From the NCBI RefSeq assembly GCF_001613935.1, contig NZ_LQCI01000050.1, positions 248,001 through 312,000 of the forward strand: a stretch of DNA of 64,000 nucleotides, given 5' to 3'. The position numbers and the translations under genes were made by a program. How positions within the stretch are numbered: the stretch's first letter is position 1; each line of letters begins with the position of its first letter. Positions 45,901-58,600 of this stretch are shown here, in pieces. The notes below the pieces were generated by a model. That model saw only the letters and a list, made by a program, of their open reading frames with translations. It was not told the origin of the DNA and searched no databases. This stretch comes from Amycolatopsis regifaucium (GTDB taxonomy: Bacteria > Actinomycetota > Actinomycetes > Mycobacteriales > Pseudonocardiaceae).

Positions 45901-48900
45901 TCATGCGTGTCCAGGACCGCTCGCAGCGCGGTCACCAACGCGTCCAGGTTCAACCCCGCCGGGGTGACGACGACCCTCACCTGCGCGAAACCAGGGCGCA
46001 GCGCGTCGTCCCCGAGCGCGCGCATCACCGGCGTCCACGGGATCTCTCCCACGCCGGAGACGACCTCGGCGCGGGGTGCCGTGGCGGCCGCTCGCGCCAA
46101 GGCCGCGAGGCGTTCCGGGGTCCGGTGCTCGAAAACCTGCCGTGGGGTAAGGGAGATTCCTTCGCGACGGGCACGGGCGGCGACCTGCATGGACGAAATC
46201 GAGTCTCCGCCCAGCTCGAAGAAGCCGTCCTCGATCCCGACCCGGTCGAGGCCGAGCACCTCGGCGAACACTCCACAAAGGATTCGCTCGGCCTCGGTGG
46301 TCGGCTCCCGGCCCGCCGCCTTCGCGGCGAAGTCCGGTTCAGGCAGTGCCCGCCGGTCCACCTTTCCGTTGACCGTCAACGGCAACTCGGCCAGCACCAG
46401 CACCGCGGCCGGAACCATGAACTCGGGCAGCGTCTCGGCGAGCTGTTCGCGCAGCGACACCGGGTCGAGCTCCCGCCCCGCTTCGGCGACCACATAGCCG
46501 ACCAGGTGCTCGTCCCTGGCGAGTACCACGGCCTGCCCGACACCCGGCAGGCCCGCGAGGACGACCTCGATCTCGCCGGGCTCGACCCGGTACCCGCGGA
46601 TCTTCACCTGGTCGTCGGCCCGCCCGGCGAAGGCCAGCGTGCCCTGATCGGTCCAGTACGCCCGGTCCCCGGTCCGGTACATCCGCCCGGACGGCACGAA
46701 CGGGTCGGCGACGAACCGCTCGGCCGTCAACGCCGGACGATCCAGATATCCTTGCGCCACACCGGCTCCGGCGGCGTACAGCTCGCCTGCCACCCCCGGC
46801 GGCACGGGACGCAAGAACGCGTCGAGGACGTAGACCCGCCGTCCCGCGAGCGGTCGCCCGATCGGCAGCACCGAGCCCGTCCGGTCGCCGGGTTCGAGCA
46901 GCCACCACGTCGCGCAGAGCGTGGCCTCCGTCGGGCCGTAGAGATGCCGCACCCGCACGTCCGGGCACGTCCGCCGCACGCGCTCCACCGCCGCCAGCGG
47001 CACCGCGTCGCCACCGGTCAGCACCTCGCGCAGCCCGGCGACCGACTCCGGCGACTCCTCGGCCAGCACGCGGAAGGCTCCCGCGGTCAGGTGCGCGGCC
47101 GTGACGCCACCCGCCACCTGACCCGCCAGCGCTTCGCCGTCCACCGCACCCGGTCCGGCCAGCACCACGCGGGCGCCCGACAGCAGCGGGACCCAGAGCT
47201 CGAACAGCGAAATGTCGAAGGCGTGCGAGGCGTGAAAGAGCACGGCGTCATCGGGGCCCACTCGCCATCCCGGCTGCCCGGCCAGCGCCGCGACGTTTCC
47301 GTGCGACACGGTGACACCCTTCGGCGTCCCCGTCGAACCCGACGTGTACATCACGTAAGCGAGGTCGTCGGGGCTCGTGCCCGCCGACCGGCGCGGGGAT
47401 TCCGCCACCGCCGTACGCGTCCGAGGATCGTCCAGAACGATCGGATCGAGGCCGACGTCCAGCACGGTGTCCCGGTAAGTCTGCGCGCACACCACCGCCG
47501 CCGGCCCGCAATCCGCCAGCATGAACTGCACGCGGTCCACCGGGTAGGCGGGATCCACCGGCACGTACGCCGCGCCCGCCTTCCACACCGCGAGCAAGGT
47601 CGCGACCAGGTCGGGTGACCGGTCCAGTACCACGGCCACGCGGTCCCCGCGCCGGACTCCCTTGTCGTTCAGGTGACCGGCGAGCCGCTCGGCGCGCTCG
47701 GCGAGTTCTCCGTACGACATCGTCCGATCGCCGTCGACGATGGCCACCTCGTCGCGGCGGTTCTCGACCTGACCATCGAACAGCTCCAGCGCCGACCGGC
47801 TCGGCGACGGCTGCGAGGCCACACCCCACGCGTCGACCACCAAGGCACGCTCGGCCGCGCTCGCCACCTCGACGCCGGCCACCGTGAGGTCGCCCGCGTC
47901 CGCCAGCTGACGCAGCACCCCGGTGAAGCGCTCGACGATGGCGAGCGCGGCGTCGGTGTCGAAGAGATCCGTCAGATAGTCGAGCTTGAAGTACATCGTC
48001 TCGCCGGGGACGGCGACCAGCGTGAGCGGATAATGGGCGGCCACCCGGCCCTGATGTACTCCGACGCCGAAAGTCTCCGCGGAGCCCAGTTCGCCGGAAT
48101 CATGGTGGAACTTCTCGAAGACGATCAACGTGTCGAAGACGGCGCCGGGGCCTGCCGCCTGCTGGATGTCCGACAACCCGACGTACTGGTCGGGAATGAG
48201 CGCCGACTGCTGCCGCTGCAACTCCGTCAGCAACTCGATGACCGGGCTCGAACCGCGCAACCGCACGCGCACGGGAACGGTGTTGAGGAACAACCCCACC
48301 ATCCCCTCGACCCCCGGCAGGTCCGGCGGGCGCGCCGATACCGCCGCCCCGAACACCACGTCCGTGCGCCCGGCCAGCTGCGCCAGCACCAGTGCCCAAG
48401 CGCCCTGCACCACCGTGTTCAACGTCAACCCGTGGCCGCGGGCCAGCTCGCCCAGCGATCGCGTGACGTGCTCCGGCAGCTCGATTTCGACGCTCTCCGG
48501 CTCGGCCGGCGCCCGCCCCGGATCGGCGGCCACCACCAAGGTCGGCTCGTCCAGGCCTCGCAGCCGTTCCGTCCAGGCCGAGAGCGATTTCGCTTTGTCC
48601 TGACGGCCCAGCCACGCGAGATAGTCGCGGTACGACGTCACTTCCGGCAGCTCCAGCGGGCCGCCGTCCGCCGCGTACAGCTTCGACATCTCGTCCAGCA
48701 GGATGGGCAGCGACCAGCCGTCCATGATCGTGTGATGGCAGGTCACCACCAGGCGGGACGCGCGGTCGCCGAGCCGGATGAAGGTCAACCGCAGCAACGG
48801 CGCCTGCGCGAGGTCGAACCTCGTCGTCCGATCCTGCTCGGCCAGTGCTCGCACGGCCTCCGCGGGATCATCGAGATGGGAAAGGTCGGCCTCCCGCCAC

Positions 48901-49160
48901 GGCAGGTCCACCTGCCTGGTGATGATCTGCACCGTCTCACCCGATTTGCGCTGCCGGAAGCAAGCCCGAAGCGGGGCATGCCGGGCCAGCAGCGTTTCCC
49001 ACGCCGAGCGCAGTCTGGCCGCGTCCACCGCGCCGTCCAGGTCCAGGATCCAATGACCTATGTAGACGTCGGGCCCTTCGCCGTCGTAAACCGCGTGGAA
49101 GAGCAATCCGGCCTGCAATGGCGACAGCGGCCAGATTTCCTCAATCCGCGACTGGTTCAT
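36969..49160 (-). CDS. bpsB: NRPS BpsB: modules 4-6 (Hpg, Hpg, Bht)
   Basis: A 4063-residue protein, C-A-PCP-E, C-A-PCP-E, C-A-PCP. C domains have HHTIMDGWS (about residue 145), HHVVLDGWS (1640) and HHIVVDGWS (3144). Specificity residues by alignment to GrsA: A4 D-I-F-H-L-G-L-L-C (Hpg), A5 D-A-V-H-L-G-L-L-C (Hpg), A6 D-A-S-T-L-G-A-I-C (Bht). PCPs have LGGDS near 985, 2476 and 3989. E4 has [10 protein letters not shown] (1170) and E5 [10 protein letters not shown] (2665), making residues 4 and 5 D-configured. The C-terminal tail ([14 protein letters not shown]) looks like a docking helix for BpsC. ATG 49160 has GAGGGAG six bases upstream. It is the largest gene here, and a 484-bp gap separates it from bpsA. 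Confidence 0.97.
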   Translation of the reverse strand: MNQSRIEEIWPLSPLQAGLLFHAVYDGEGPDVYIGHWILDLDGAVDAARLRSAWETLLARHAPLRACFRQRKSGETVQIITRQVDLPWREADLSHLDDPAEAVRALAEQDRTTRFDLAQAPLLRLTFIRLGDRASRLVVTCHHTIMDGWSLPILLDEMSKLYAADGGPLELPEVTSYRDYLAWLGRQDKAKSLSAWTERLRGLDEPTLVVAADPGRAPAEPESVEIELPEHVTRSLGELARGHGLTLNTVVQGAWALVLAQLAGRTDVVFGAAVSARPPDLPGVEGMVGLFLNTVPVRVRLRGSSPVIELLTELQRQQSALIPDQYVGLSDIQQAAGPGAVFDTLIVFEKFHHDSGELGSAETFGVGVHQGRVAAHYPLTLVAVPGETMYFKLDYLTDLFDTDAALAIVERFTGVLRQLADAGDLTVAGVEVASAAERALVVDAWGVASQPSPSRSALELFDGQVENRRDEVAIVDGDRTMSYGELAERAERLAGHLNDKGVRRGDRVAVVLDRSPDLVATLLAVWKAGAAYVPVDPAYPVDRVQFMLADCGPAAVVCAQTYRDTVLDVGLDPIVLDDPRTRTAVAESPRRSAGTSPDDLAYVMYTSGSTGTPKGVTVSHGNVAALAGQPGWRVGPDDAVLFHASHAFDISLFELWVPLLSGARVVLAGPGAVDGEALAGQVAGGVTAAHLTAGAFRVLAEESPESVAGLREVLTGGDAVPLAAVERVRRTCPDVRVRHLYGPTEATLCATWWLLEPGDRTGSVLPIGRPLAGRRVYVLDAFLRPVPPGVAGELYAAGAGVAQGYLDRPALTAERFVADPFVPSGRMYRTGDRAYWTDQGTLAFAGRADDQVKIRGYRVEPGEIEVVLAGLPGVGQAVVLARDEHLVGYVVAEAGRELDPVSLREQLAETLPEFMVPAAVLVLAELPLTVNGKVDRRALPEPDFAAKAAGREPTTEAERILCGVFAEVLGLDRVGIEDGFFELGGDSISSMQVAARARREGISLTPRQVFEHRTPERLAALARAAATAPRAEVVSGVGEIPWTPVMRALGDDALRPGFAQVRVVVTPAGLNLDALVTALRAVLDTHDLLRARVEPGGRLIVPERGAVNAAGLVTRVAAGTGDLDEIAGREVRTATGTLDPSAGVMARVVWIDAGAAEPGRLAFVAHHLSVDAVSWGILLPDLRAAYDEVVSGGTPALEPPATSYRQWALRQAEQARSEQTVAELEDWVALLDGADPAVEADTGQHTGQSHSWSTRLSGGEARALVGLLPGAFHCGIQDVLLAGLAGAVARVRGTGAGLLVDVEGHGREAADGEDLLRTVGWFTSVHPVRFDLSDVDLGAAGPLLKTVKEQIRAVPGDGSGYGLLRHLNPETAARLAALPSSRIGFNYLGRTVLAPKDSAWQPVGEGPLGGGPDMVLAHAVEVSAELQDTPAGPRLGLAIDTRDADLATVERLGQAWLEMLTGLAALAEDPGAGGHTPSDFDLVELTQRDVAELEAAAPGLTDIWPLSPLQEGMLFERDFDADGVDVYQSQRILDLDGPLDARRLREAWSRVVARHESLRTGFHQLGSGDTVQVVAGEVDVPWRMADLSHLDETAAAAEVERLLAEDQARRFDVTKAPLLRLLLIRLAADRHRFVLTSHHVVLDGWSTPLVLGEVSIAYAGGQLPSTAPSYKDYLAWLGGQDGERTRSAWQAELAGLAEPSLVDADAGKTMVMPGEHAEWLSEETTRALTELARGHGLTSSTILQAAWALVLARLTGRTDVVFGSVVSGRPAEVPDVERMVGMFINTVPVRVRLDGGRPVLELFQDLQGRQAALTEHQYLGLPEIQKVAGSGAVFDTIVMIENYPHTADGLGDDGGVAISSVVTRTGTGYPLTMNVSLGNRLRINVSYRPDRIDGETAAEVARQVVRVLEQVVARPSLPVGRLGVASGQARASVVERWNSTGEAADTTSVLELFRRRVGASPDAVAVVDGERALSYTGLDRESDRLAGYLAAAGVRRGDRVGVIMDRGADLLVALLAVWKAGAAQVPVNVDYPAERIERMLADAGVSVAVCLEASRKAVPDGVEPVVADLTAIDGTRHEAPLVTVGAQDVAYVMYTSGSTGVPKGVAVPHGSVAALASDPGWSQGPGDHVLLHASHAFDASLVELWVPLVSGARVVVAEPGTVDAERLRDAISRGVTTAHLTAGAFRAVAEEAPESFRGLREILTGGDAVPLASVERMRRACPDVRFRQLYGPTEGTLCATWLVLEPAAGTGDTLPIGRPLAGRQVYVLDAFLQPLAPNVTGELYIAGAGLAHGYLGNTASTSERFVANPFGPGRMYRTGDLARWTEQGELLFGGRADAQVKIRGYRVEPGEIEAALTDVPAVAQAIVVAREERPGEKRLIAYVTAEPGRELESDAVRAHLAARLPEFMVPSVVLVLDGFPLTLNGKIDRAALPAPEFTPRAAGREPRTETERLLCALFAEILGLDRVGADDGFFELGGDSILSMRLAARARRENLFFGAKQVFDRKTPAGIAAVAEHGGRTRAEDGEGVGEVPLTPVVRALLERDPLGLTRGGMAQWVIVDVPGDLSVPALAAGLGAVIDTHDLLRSRLVETEGDLPRLVVAERGTVDAVTLVERVDATAGDLDGIASDAAARLDPVGGVMVRAVLVDAGPARSGRLVVAAHHLVVDVVSWRTLLPDLQVACEAAIAGLRPSLDPPDVSFRRWSRTLTAEAANRTAELATWTEILGGAQPRLGELDPRRDTVSTAGRRTWTLPGEHAGTLVEKVTSAFHCGVHEVLLATLAGAVAGWRGGTAVVVDVEGHGRQPLGEMDLSRTLGWFTDVHPLRLDTTGADPAEVIAGGAAAGRLLKQVKENVRAVPDGGLGYGMLRRLNPETAPVLAALPKAEIGFNYLGRFSARSDGDGKPWRITGIVGDAADGDTPLRHALEIDAVVVDGADGPEFSLTVTWARRILGDAEADSFADAWLATLTGLAAHADGGAGGHTPSDFPLTALTQREVAEIEAAVPDLLDIWPLSPLQEGLLFHTADEEGPDVYASMRTLALDGPLDVARFRASWQAVLDRHAALRASFHQLGSGTAVQAIAREVTLPWQETDLSRLPEDEALAEFDRLAAAQHADRFDLARGPMLRLHLVRLGEREHRLIFTSHHIVVDGWSLPLLATGVLTAYEAGGDGRALPASASYRDYLAWIARQDKAAAHEAWRTELAGLDEATQIVPPESILTPLEPDRVRFELGDGPSRRLAEFSRRHGVTPNTLFQGIWALHLARLTGRRDVVFGAAVAGRPPEIPGVEAAIGLFMNMLPVRARLVGTEPVVDMLKNLQERQLDLLPHQHLGQSEITKSAGRGAAFDTIVVFENYPAPPPRLDGSDALVMRPAGNSDDDGHYPLSLRASVAGGRVHGEVIYRPDVLDRTGAEETVAAILRALDQVLAQPRTPVGRVGLIGPEQRRLVVDEWNRTDAPLTEKTLPVLLREQAERTPDAVAVEDAARSLSYRGLLSEVEALARLLSGAGVRREARVGVLVERSVDLAVTLLGVTFAGGAFVPVDPDYPRDRVQFMLANSAPGVLVCTKATRSFVPAEFAGTVLVLEELPTTDPVAESPAVAPEDAAYVIYTSGSTGVPKGVLVTHSGLVNLGYAHIERMAVTSSSRILQLSAIGFDAMVSELYMSLLAGATLVLPDAASMPPKVTLGAAIRQAGITHLTVSPSVLASEDDLPDTLRTVLTGGEALPAALVDRWSPGRRVIQAYGPTETTICSTMSAPLSPGHDVVPLGGPIHNVRHYVLDAFLQPVPPGVVGELYIAGVGLARGYLGRPGLTAERFVASPFAPGERMYRSGDLFRWTREGQLIFAGRVDAQVKVRGYRVEPAEIEAVLAEHPWVGQVAVSVRRDGPGDKRLVAYVVPSADAVAENGTLAAALRELAAERLPDYMMPAAFVSLEKMPLTPNGKLDHRALQAPDFAAMASNRAPRTPVEAKLCDLFAEVLGLAQVGPDDSFFELGGDSITSMQVSVRARALGLRLTPRQVFDEKTPERLAAIAQELPPEEETVAAPEPGGDTLVALSPDQMDLLEAGLAGE

Positions 49161-49228
49161 CAATGTCTCCCTCGATCAGCAAAGGGCCTGAAGTTCGTAG
49201 AACTCAGCTTGAATTCCTCGATCCGGCA

Positions 49229-49242
49229 TCGAACCGGTTCGA
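49229..49242. promoter_or_regulatory. Perfect palindrome TCGAAC-CG-GTTCGA upstream of bpsB
   Basis: A 14-bp perfect palindrome centred about 75 bases before the bpsB ATG, the same distance as the regulator sites at bbr and tba. Its halves resemble the LexA box (TCGAAC-N4-GTTCGA), but the spacer is two rather than four. A dedicated operator is the more economical reading; unproven. Confidence 0.45.
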
Positions 49243-49422
49243 GGAGGGCGACGTCGTATGCGGAATATCCCCCGCAGCAGGATCATCCCCCTGCCCGGCC
49301 TTATCGGACAACATGTCCAGCCGCGCTATTTCCGGTGCAGGGCAATGATCTCGTGGTCGATTCGGATCACAGAGAAGGCAAGGCAGCGCCAAGCCGAGGT
49401 GGATGTCGCTCACAATTGGGGG

Positions 49423-49463
49423 TGTGTGGAAATAGGGACGTTGAATGTCCCTATTTCCACACA
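49423..49463. terminator. Hairpin after bpsA
   Basis: Arms 49423-49439 and 49447-49463 give a 17-bp perfect stem with a 7-base loop. It is AT-richer than its surroundings and lies about 200 bp downstream of the bpsA stop. A terminator or mRNA-stability stem is likely. Confidence 0.6.
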
Positions 49464-49541
49464 CACCTCACGCCTGTGCGGCTGCCCAGTTTCGTCGTGA
49501 CCGGTCCGGTCGGTAGAGGCAATGGTAAAGCAAATGCGCCG

Positions 49542-49596
49542 TGTCGCGAAAGCCACTTCCCGGACATGCGATGTCTCGAAAGCGGCTTTCGCGACA
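49542..49596. repeat. Hairpin element after bpsA (family member 2)
   Basis: Arms 49542-49567 and 49571-49596 pair with four mismatches over 26 bp. One arm is 23/25 identical to the hairpin upstream of oxyA (31041-31093). It lies about 50 bp downstream of the bpsA stop. Confidence 0.7.
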
Positions 49597-49644
49597 TGAG
49601 CTTTGGGAGCTAGGTCCTGCCGCGCTCACCACTCACCACTAGCG

Positions 49645-52600
49645 TCAACGGCCGCTTTCGAACTCGGCCTCGAATTCGTCGATCTCGTCCTGATTCAGTT
49701 CCAGAAGGGCGACGTCGGACGCGGCGAATTCCGTCGCGACGGGGCCGTTCGTGCCCCGCTCCACGATCGCCGCGATGGCCGCGGGCGTCCGCTGCTCGAA
49801 CACCTCGCGCGCGCCGAAGGCCATCCCCTCGCGGTGGGCCCGCGCCGCCAGTTGCATCGAAAGGATCGAATCCCCGCCCAGTTCGAAGAAACTGTCGTCC
49901 GCACCGGCCCGCTCCAGGCCGAGCACCTCGGCGAAGAGCGCGCACAGCAACCGCTCCGCCTCCGTGACCGGTTCCCGGCCCGAAGCACGGCCGTTGAAGT
50001 CGGGATCCGGCAGCGCGTCCCGGTCCACCTTCCCGTTCGCCGTCAACGGGAGCGCTCCGAGCACCACCACCGCCACCGGCACCATGTACTGCGGCAGCCG
50101 GGCCGCGACACCTTCGAGCACCGCGGCTTCGTCGACTCCGGTCTCCCCGGCGGCCGTCACGTACCCGATCAGCCGTTTGCCGGAAGCACCGTCGCGGGCC
50201 ACGACCACCGCCTGGCCGACGGAATCCAGGGCCATCAGTGCCGCTTCGATCTCTCCCGGCTCGATCCGGTATCCCCGGATCTTCACCTGATCGTCGACCC
50301 GGCCGGCGAACACCAGCTCCCCGTCCGGATTCCACCGCACCAGGTCCCCGGTCCGGTACATCCGCTCACCGGAAGCGGACGGGTCGGCGACGAACCGCGT
50401 CGCGGTCAATCCCGCCCGGCCGAGGTAGCCCCGTGCCACTCCCGCGCCCGCCACGTACAGTTCGCCGACCGCGCCCGGAGGCACCGGCCGCAGCCACGAA
50501 TCCAGTACGAACACCCGCGCGTTCGTCATGGGGGTACCGATCGGCACCACGTCACCGGACGGCGCCGCCTGACCGGGTTCGAGCCGGTATTCGACACAAC
50601 CGACCGTCGTTTCGGTCGGCCCGTATTCGTTGACCACCACGGTATTCGGGTAGGTCCGGCGCCACTGGGCGATCGTGTCGACGGGCAGCTGTTCGCCGCC
50701 GAGCAGAAGGTCGCCCGGCACGGTGATTTCCCGGGTGCCGGTGTCCAAGGTCTTCAAGTGACTCGGCGTGGCCTTGAGGAAAACCGACGGGGCGCTTTCC
50801 ACCGTGCCGATCAGGTCTTCCAGCGCGCCGACGTGAACCGTGCCGCCCACGGTGAGCGGAGTGAGCACCGCGGTCACCGTCAAATCGAAGGCGATCGACG
50901 AATGCATCAGCGATCGTCCCCGCAGGCCGGGATACTTCTGTCCACAGTGGAACAGATAGTTCGCCAGGTTCCGGTGGGTGACGACGACGGCCTTGGGCTG
51001 ACCGGTGGAACCCGAGGTGTAGATGAGGTAGGCCGGGTCGCGCGGATCCAGCGGCCGGACGCGGCCGGTGCCGGTGACCGGTTTCCGGTCCGGACCGGCC
51101 GGTTCGCCGACGACGCCCGGATCGTCGATCACCATCGTCGTCGACCGGGTGGCCAGTACCGCACCGGCCGGTGTCGCCGAAAGCGCCGCGGTGGTGATCA
51201 CCAGTGCCGGTCCGGCGTCGTCGAGCATGTAGGTGACCCGGTCGGCCGGATAGACCGGATCGATCGGCAGCCAGGCGCCGCCTGTCTTGGTCACCGCCAG
51301 CAACGCGATGACCAGTTCCAGCGACCGGGGCAGCATCACCGCGACCAGGTCTTCAGGTCCGACACCCCGATCGATGAGCCGGCGCGCGAGCCGATCGGCG
51401 CGGGCGTCGAGTTCGGCGTAGGACAACGACCGGTCCTCGAAGGTCACCGCGGTCGCCTCCGGGGTGGCGGCGACCTGGGCGGCGAACAACTCCGGCAGCG
51501 TCCGGTCCGGCACCTCCACCGCGGTCTCGTTACGCGCTCGCAGCTCTCGCCGTTCGGACTCGGTGAGGATCGGCACCGCCGACAGCGGCAGCCGCGGATC
51601 GGCGACGACGGCTTCGAGCACCTGCGTGAAGCGGTCCAGCACGGCAGTGGCCTGCTCGGTGGTGAACAACGCGGGTTGGTGCTCCAGGCGCAGCCGTAGG
51701 TCGGTGCCGGGCACGACCGCCAGCGCCAGCGGATAGTGAGTGGCGTCGGCCGCGGTCAACTCCCCCACCTTCAACCGATCCGGTTCCGCATCTGCGGTCT
51801 CGGCGGGCCGGGGGTAGTTCTCGTAGACGACGAGGGTGTCGAACAACCGGCCGAGCCCGGCGGCCTGCTGGATGTCGGCGAGCCCGACGTGGTGATGCGC
51901 CAGCAACGCGACCTGCTCGTCCTGCATCCGCCGCACCAGCTCGGCGAAGGTCTGCCGCGGCCGCATCCGGACCCGGACCGGCACGGTGTTGATGAACAAG
52001 CCGACCATGGTCTCGATACCGGGCAGCTCGGCCGGTCGCCCGGACACCACCGACCCGAACACCACGTCGTCGCGTCCGGTGAGCGCCGCCAGCACCATGC
52101 CCCACACCGCCTGCAGCATCGTGCTGACCGTGGCCCCGCACTCGCGGGCTCGCGCGGCCAAGGCTTCGGCGAACGTCTCGTCCAGTGCGGCCCACAGCTG
52201 CCCTGGCAGCTGGACCGGTACCGGCCGGTCCTCCGCGACGAGGGTCGGCTCCGGCAAACCCGCCAAAGTGTCCCGCCACGCGGCGGTCGACGCCTCCTGA
52301 TCGCTTTCGCGCACCCAGGCCAGGTAGTCCCGGTACGGGGTGACCGGCGCCAGCGCGGCCGGAACCGCTCCCTCGCGGTAAAGCGTGCACAGCTCGTCCA
52401 ACAGCAGCGGCGTCGACCAGCCGTCGAGCAGGATGTGATGGTTGGTCAGCACCAGCCGGTGCTCGTCCTCGCCCAGCGCGATCACCGTGATCCGCAGCAG
52501 CGGGGGCTCGGCCAGCTCGAACGGCTTTGCCCGGTCGGCCGCGGCCACCACCGCCGCCTCGGCGACCGGATCCGCCGACTCGGTCACGTCGACCAGGGTC

Positions 52601-55600
52601 ACCGGCACCTCCACGACACCGGGGATCACCTGGTAGGCGGTCCCGTCGGCGGCGTGCCGGAAGCCGGCGCGCAGATTCGGATGCCGGTCCAGCAGCCCGC
52701 GCACCGACTTCCGGAGCAGCCCCAGGTCCAGCGGACCGGTCAGCTCCAGCACCGCCTGCGCGGTGTAGACGTCGACTCCGCCGGCGTAGCCCGCGTGGAA
52801 GGCCAGCCCGTGCTGCAGCGGCGAAAGCGGGAGCAGATCGGCGACACCGCCGGCGTCCGCGTATTCCGCTTCAAGGGCCTCGATCTCGCCCTGGCCCAGG
52901 TCGACGAGGGCGAAGTCGGACGCGGTGTGCCCGCCCGCGGCGGGATCGTCCGCCTGCCGCGCCAAGCCGGACAGCATGTCCAGCAAGCCCTTGGCCAGCC
53001 GTTCGACCTCGGCCTCGTCGAGGAGGCCGTCCTGCCATTCCAGCAGGAACGTGAGTTCGGGACCGCCGGGCAGATCCTGGACGAAGGCGTTGACCTCGAC
53101 AGCGTGCGGCAGGCCCATGCCGGGTTCCAGCGAACTGCCGATATCGCCGACCGGCTGCCACGCCCGTATACCGCTCTGCTCACCGGTGGCGGACCTGCCC
53201 ATGTAGTTGAACCCGATCCGCGGTGAGGGCGACTTCGCCAGCACCGGCCCCGTAGCGCCGTTGAGATGACGCAGCAAGCCGTAGCCGAGCCCGTCACCGG
53301 GCACGGCCCGCGACTGCTCCTTCACCAGCTTCAGCAACCGCCCTGCCGCCGGACCTCCGACGAGCGCGTCCGCCAGATCGGTGCCCGCGACCTCCAGCCG
53401 GACCGGATGCGCGCTGGTGAACCAGCCGACCGTCCGGGACAGGTCCGCGCCGTCGACCGGATGACGGCCGTGGCTTTCCACCTCCACCAGCACCGCGTCT
53501 TCGCCGTGCCAGCGCGCCACCGCTCCCGCCAGCCCGGCGAGCAGGACCTCGTGCACCCCGCAGTGGAACACCACCGGCGCCCGCCCCACCAACGTCGAGG
53601 TCTGTGCCTTCGGCACCACCCACGACCGGGAGCGCACCGCACCTTCCGCGGCCCGGCTCGTGGTCGGCATCGACGCGTCGGTCCGGTGCTGGTCCGATCC
53701 GAGAATCGCCTTCCACGCGGGCAGTTCGGCGACCCGCTCCGCGGAGACCGCCCACTCCTTCAGCCGGCTCGCCCACTGCTTGAACGACAGCCCGACCGGC
53801 TCCAGTGCCGGCTTCCGTCCCGCGGCCACCGCCTCGCAGGCCAGCTGCAGATCCGACCGCAGAACCCGCCACGACACACCGTCGACCGACAGGTGGTGCG
53901 CCACGAAGACCAGGCGGCCGACCCGATCCGGTCCGGCGTCCACCCACACGGCCTGCGCCATCACCCCGGCCGACGGATCCAATCGGCTCACGGCCGCTCG
54001 CGCCGCTTCCTCGGCGACCTCGTCCGGCGAGCGACCGTCGGCGTTCACGCGCGTGACCGAGCCGGTCACATCCAGCGCCCCGCGCTCTCCCACCACCAGA
54101 CGCCGGCCGCTCCCGTCGTCGACGACCCGCGCCCGCAACATGTCGTGCGTGTCCACCACGGCCGCGAACGCCGCCGCCAACACCTGCTCCGTCAGATCCG
54201 CGGGCGCGCCGACCGTCGTCCACTGCGCGAACCCCGGTCCCGTGACGCCGTCACCCAGCATCCGCATCACCGGCGTCCACGCGACCTCACCGACACCCTC
54301 CGGCGCCGTCGAACGAACGGGCTCCGGCGACGCCGCCTCCTCCGCCAGCCGCGCGATCCGCTCAGGGGTCTTCCCGTCGAAGACGTCCGCCGCGGTGAAC
54401 GTCAGCCCCGACCGCCGCGCCCGTGCCGCCAACTGCATCGAGAGGATGGAATCCCCGCCCAGCTCGAAGAAGCTGTCGTCCACCCCGACCCGCTCCAGGC
54501 CGAGCACCCCGGCGAACAACTCGCACAACGCCCGCTCGGTCTCGGTGGCGGGCTCCCTGGCGGGCGGCCCGGTGGTGAAATCGGGATCGGGCAGCGCGCG
54601 CCGGTCGATCTTCCCGTGCGCCGTCAGCGGCAGGGCGTCCAGCGCCACCACCGCCGCGGGCACCATGTACTGCGGCATCCGGGACGCGAGCCGCGCCCGC
54701 ACCGCCTGCGTGTCGATGTCGCCGGGAGTCACGTAGGCGACCAGGCGATCATCGCGCACGGTCACCGCGGCCTGAGTCACCCGAGGGTAGCCGGACAAGG
54801 CGAACTCGATCTCGCGCGGTTCGACCCGGAAGCCACGGATCTTGACCTGGTCGTCGGCGCGTCCGGCGGAGACCAGCTCACCCTGGTCGGTCCAGTACGC
54901 CAGATCCCCGGTCCGGTACATCCGCTCACCGGGGACGAACGGATCGGCGACGAACCGCTCGGCCGTCAGCCCCGGGCGGCCCAGATAGCCACGGGCCACC
55001 CCGATCCCGGCCAGGTACAGCTCACCGGTGACCCCGGGCGGCAACGGGCGCAGGAACGAGTCCAGCAGATATCCGCGCACCCCGGGAACCGGCCCGCCGA
55101 ACGGGATCGGGTGCTGGCCGGGTGACAACGGCATGCTCATCGTCGCGCAGATCGTGGTCTCGGTCGGACCGTAGGCGTTGATCATCCGCCGGTCCGCGGA
55201 CAACCGGTCCACCAGCCCCGGCGGGCAGAGTTCTCCCGCCGCCACCACCGTCTCCACCGTTTCCGGCAAGGTCTCGGCCGTGCCCAGCACCGACGGCGGC
55301 GCCTTCACCTGCGTGATGCGCCATTTTTCCAGCACGTCGGTGAACGACGCCCTCGGCGGAAGATCCTCCTCCGGCGGCACGACCAGCGTCGCCCCCGACA
55401 ACAGCGCCATCATGACCTCGGACACGATGGTGTCGAAGCCGAGCGCCGCGAACTGCAGCACGCGTGACGACGGCGTCACCCCGAACCGGTCGATATGCGC
55501 CAGCGCCAGATTCCCCAGTCCGGTATGGGTGACGACGACGCCCTTCGGGGTTCCGGTCGACCCCGACGTGTAGATCACGTACGCGGCACTACGCGGATCC

Positions 55601-58600
55601 ACCCGCGGCAGCTCCGCCTCCGAGCCCGACGCGAGATCCACCTCGTCGATCACCAGCAGCCGGTCCGCGAACTCCGCGGGCACCGTTGTCCGCGTCGTCC
55701 CCGCGCACACCACCAGCATCGGATCCGCGCTACGGAAGATCCATTCCTTGCGCTCGTCCGGATAGGCCGGATCCACCGGCACGAACGTGCCGCCGGCCAG
55801 CAACACGCCCAACATGCCCACCGTCCACCAGGACGATCTTCCGACCACGAGGCCGACCCGGCATTCGGATCCGACACCGTGGTCCCGCAGCACGGCCGCG
55901 AACTTCAGCGACCGCTCCCACAGTTGCGCATAGGTCAGCTCGCCGCGGCTGTCCGCCAGCGCCACGTTGTCCGGCAGCCGCGCCGCCATCCGGCCCACCA
56001 ACGTCGGCAGCGGCTCGCCCGCCACCAACGGTGGTTCCCAGCGGCGCTTCTCGGCCGCGCCGACCCCGATCCGCCCCACCAGGCCCGCCGGGTCGGCGAC
56101 CAGTGCGTCGATCGCGCCGACGAACCAGTCCAGCAGCGACTCGGCGACGATCTCCGGGACCTGCCCCTGCCAGTAGCCGAGCTGGATCCTGAACCGGTCC
56201 CCCGGCGTGATGCCGAGGGTCAGCGGATAGTGGGTGCCCTCGATCGTGCGCCGATGCGTCCATTGGGCGGCGTACTCGCGCGGGTAGTTCTCGACCACCA
56301 GCAGCGTGTCGAAGGTCGCGCCGGGGCCGGCCGCCTTCTGGATCTCCGGCAGGCCCAGATGCTGATGCGGTTTGAGGGCCGTCTGACGGCTGTGCAGCTC
56401 GGTGAGCAGGTCGACGGCCGATTGCCCGCCGTCCAAGGTCACCCGGACCGGCACCGCGCTCATCAGCAGGCCCGGCATCGACTCGATACCCTCGAGTTCC
56501 GCGGGCCGGGTCGCGACCATGGTGCCGAACACCACGTCGGTCCGCCGCGTCAAGCGTGCCAGCACCATCGCCCACGCGGCGTGCACCACCGTGCTCGGCG
56601 TCAGCCCGTGCTCGCGGGAGAACTCCAGCAGCCTGGCGTGCAGTGCCGGCGACAGGTGGGTGGCCCGGTAGTCGTAGTCCGTCGCGGCGCCCGCCGTCGC
56701 GATCAGGGCGGGCTCGTCGAGGCCGGACAGTTCCGTCCGCCAGGCCGCGCGGGCCGCGTCCTTGTCCTGCCGGTCCAGCCAAGCCAGGTAGTCCTTGAAC
56801 GAGGCACCGCCGCGCGGTTCCGGCAGCTGCCCGCCCGCCGCGTACGCCTCGGACACCTCGTTGAGAATGACCGCCACCGACCAGCCGTCGACCAGGATGT
56901 GGTGGATGACGAACAGCAGCCGGTGCCGGTCCTGGCCGGTCCGGACCAGCACCAGCCGGACCAGCGGCGCGGCGGCGAGGTCGAACCGCTTCTCCTGTTC
57001 CTGTCCGGCCAAGGCCTCGACGGCGGCGTCGACATCGTCGGCCCCGGTCAGGTCCACCGCCCGCCACGGCAAGGTGAAGTCCCCGTGGACGGCCTGCACC
57101 GTCTTGCCCGATTCGAGTCGATGGAAGGTCAGCCGAAGCTCGGCGTGCCGTCGGACGACCGCTTCCCACGCGGCCCGCAGCCGGGCCTCGTCCAGCGGTC
57201 CGTTCAGCTCCAGGATCACCTGCACCTGGTAGATGTCCGGCCCTTGGTCGTCGAGGATCGATTCGAAGAGCAGGCCTTCCTGCAACGGTGCCAGCGGCCA
57301 GATCTCGTCGGCAGCCGGAGCGGCGATCGCCAGCTCCGCCTCCTCCGCCGCGGTCAGGGTGATCAGGGGGCCGTCGACGGGCTTGTCGGCCGGTACCGGG
57401 CGCGCCACGGCCGCCAGCCGGGCGGGGGTCTTCTCCTCGAAGATCTGGACGGGTGTCACCAGCAAGCCCGCCTTGGCCGCCCGTGCCGCCAGGCGCATCG
57501 CGAAGATCGAATCGCCGCCCAGGTCGAAGAAGCCGTCGTCGACACCGGCCCGGTCGAGCCGCAGCACCTGGGCGAACAGTCCACAAAGGATCCGTTCTTC
57601 CTCGGTCGCGGGTTCGCGGCTCGTGGCGCTCGCCTCGAACCCGGGAACGGGCAGCGCCGCCCTGTCCACCTTTCCGTTACGGGTCAGCGGAAGCGCGTCC
57701 AGCGCGAGCAGGGCGACCGGGACAAGGTACGCCGGCAACACCGCCCCGAGCCGCTCGCGAACGAGAAGGGTGTCCACCTCCCCGTTGGCCACCACGTAGC
57801 CGACGAGCCGTCCGTCGATCGCCGCCACGAAGGCGTCTTGCACCTCGGGCTGCGCGATCAGCGCGGCTTCGATCTCGCCGGGCTCGATCCTGAAGCCGCG
57901 GATCTTCACCTGGTCGTCGGCCCGGCCCGCGAACAGCAGCTCACCGTCCGGGGTCCACTGAGCGAGGTCCCCGGTCCAGTACATCCGCTGCCCTGGCGCG
58001 GCGGGATCCGCCACGAACCGCTCCGCCGTCAGTCCCGCGCGGCCGAAGTAGCCCTCCGCCAGGCTCCCGGAGAGGTACAGGTCACCGACGACGCCAGGCT
58101 CGACGGGCCGCAGCGACTCGTCGAGCACCTGAACCCGGCGGCCCGACAGCGGAGACCCGATCGGCAGCACCGGACCCAGCTCGTCACCCGGCTCCACCAC
58201 CAGCCACGTCGCGCACATCGTCGCTTCCGTCGGGCCGTACATATGCCGGATCCGTGCCAGGGGGCAGGCTTCCCGTATCCGCTCCACCGCGTGCACGGGC
58301 ACCACGTCGCCACCGGTCAGCACCTCACGGAACGCCGCGAACGATTCCGGCGATTCCTCCGCCACCGCGCGGAAACTCCCCGCGGTCAGGTACACCCTCG
58401 TCACCCCGGCCGCCGCGGCGGCGCGCAGCCGCCGGGCGTCCACCGCACCCGGTTCGGCGATCACCACCCGGGCACCCGCCGCCAGCGGCGTCCAGATTTC
58501 GAGCAGGGAAGCGTCGAAGGCGTGCGGCGAATGCATGAGCACCGCTTCGCCCGGCTCGATCGCCCAACTGGGGTCCTGCACCAATTCCGCGACGCTGCCC

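Larger units (their letters stand above)
49161..49644. promoter_or_regulatory. bpsA-bpsB intergenic region
   Basis: At 484 bp this is the longest gap inside the cluster. Reading in the transcription direction from the bpsA stop, it holds a repeat-family hairpin (49542-49596), a 17-bp stem hairpin (49423-49463), a GGACA-ACA-TGTCC motif (49306-49318) and a perfect 14-bp palindrome (49229-49242) about 75 bases before bpsB. No open frame looks like a gene. The layout suggests termination or processing after bpsA and a separate promoter for bpsB. Confidence 0.6.

Noticed and set aside
39756-47618. A 2620-codon open frame on the + strand antisense to bpsB, and similar long antisense frames elsewhere
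   Set aside because: High GC at third positions leaves few stops on the opposite strand. The translation is rich in Arg, His, Gly and Pro and resembles no protein family, while the minus frame has full NRPS domain order.
49229-49242. LexA/SOS box
   Set aside because: The actinobacterial box has four bases between TCGAAC and GTTCGA; here there are two. Kept only as an unassigned palindrome.
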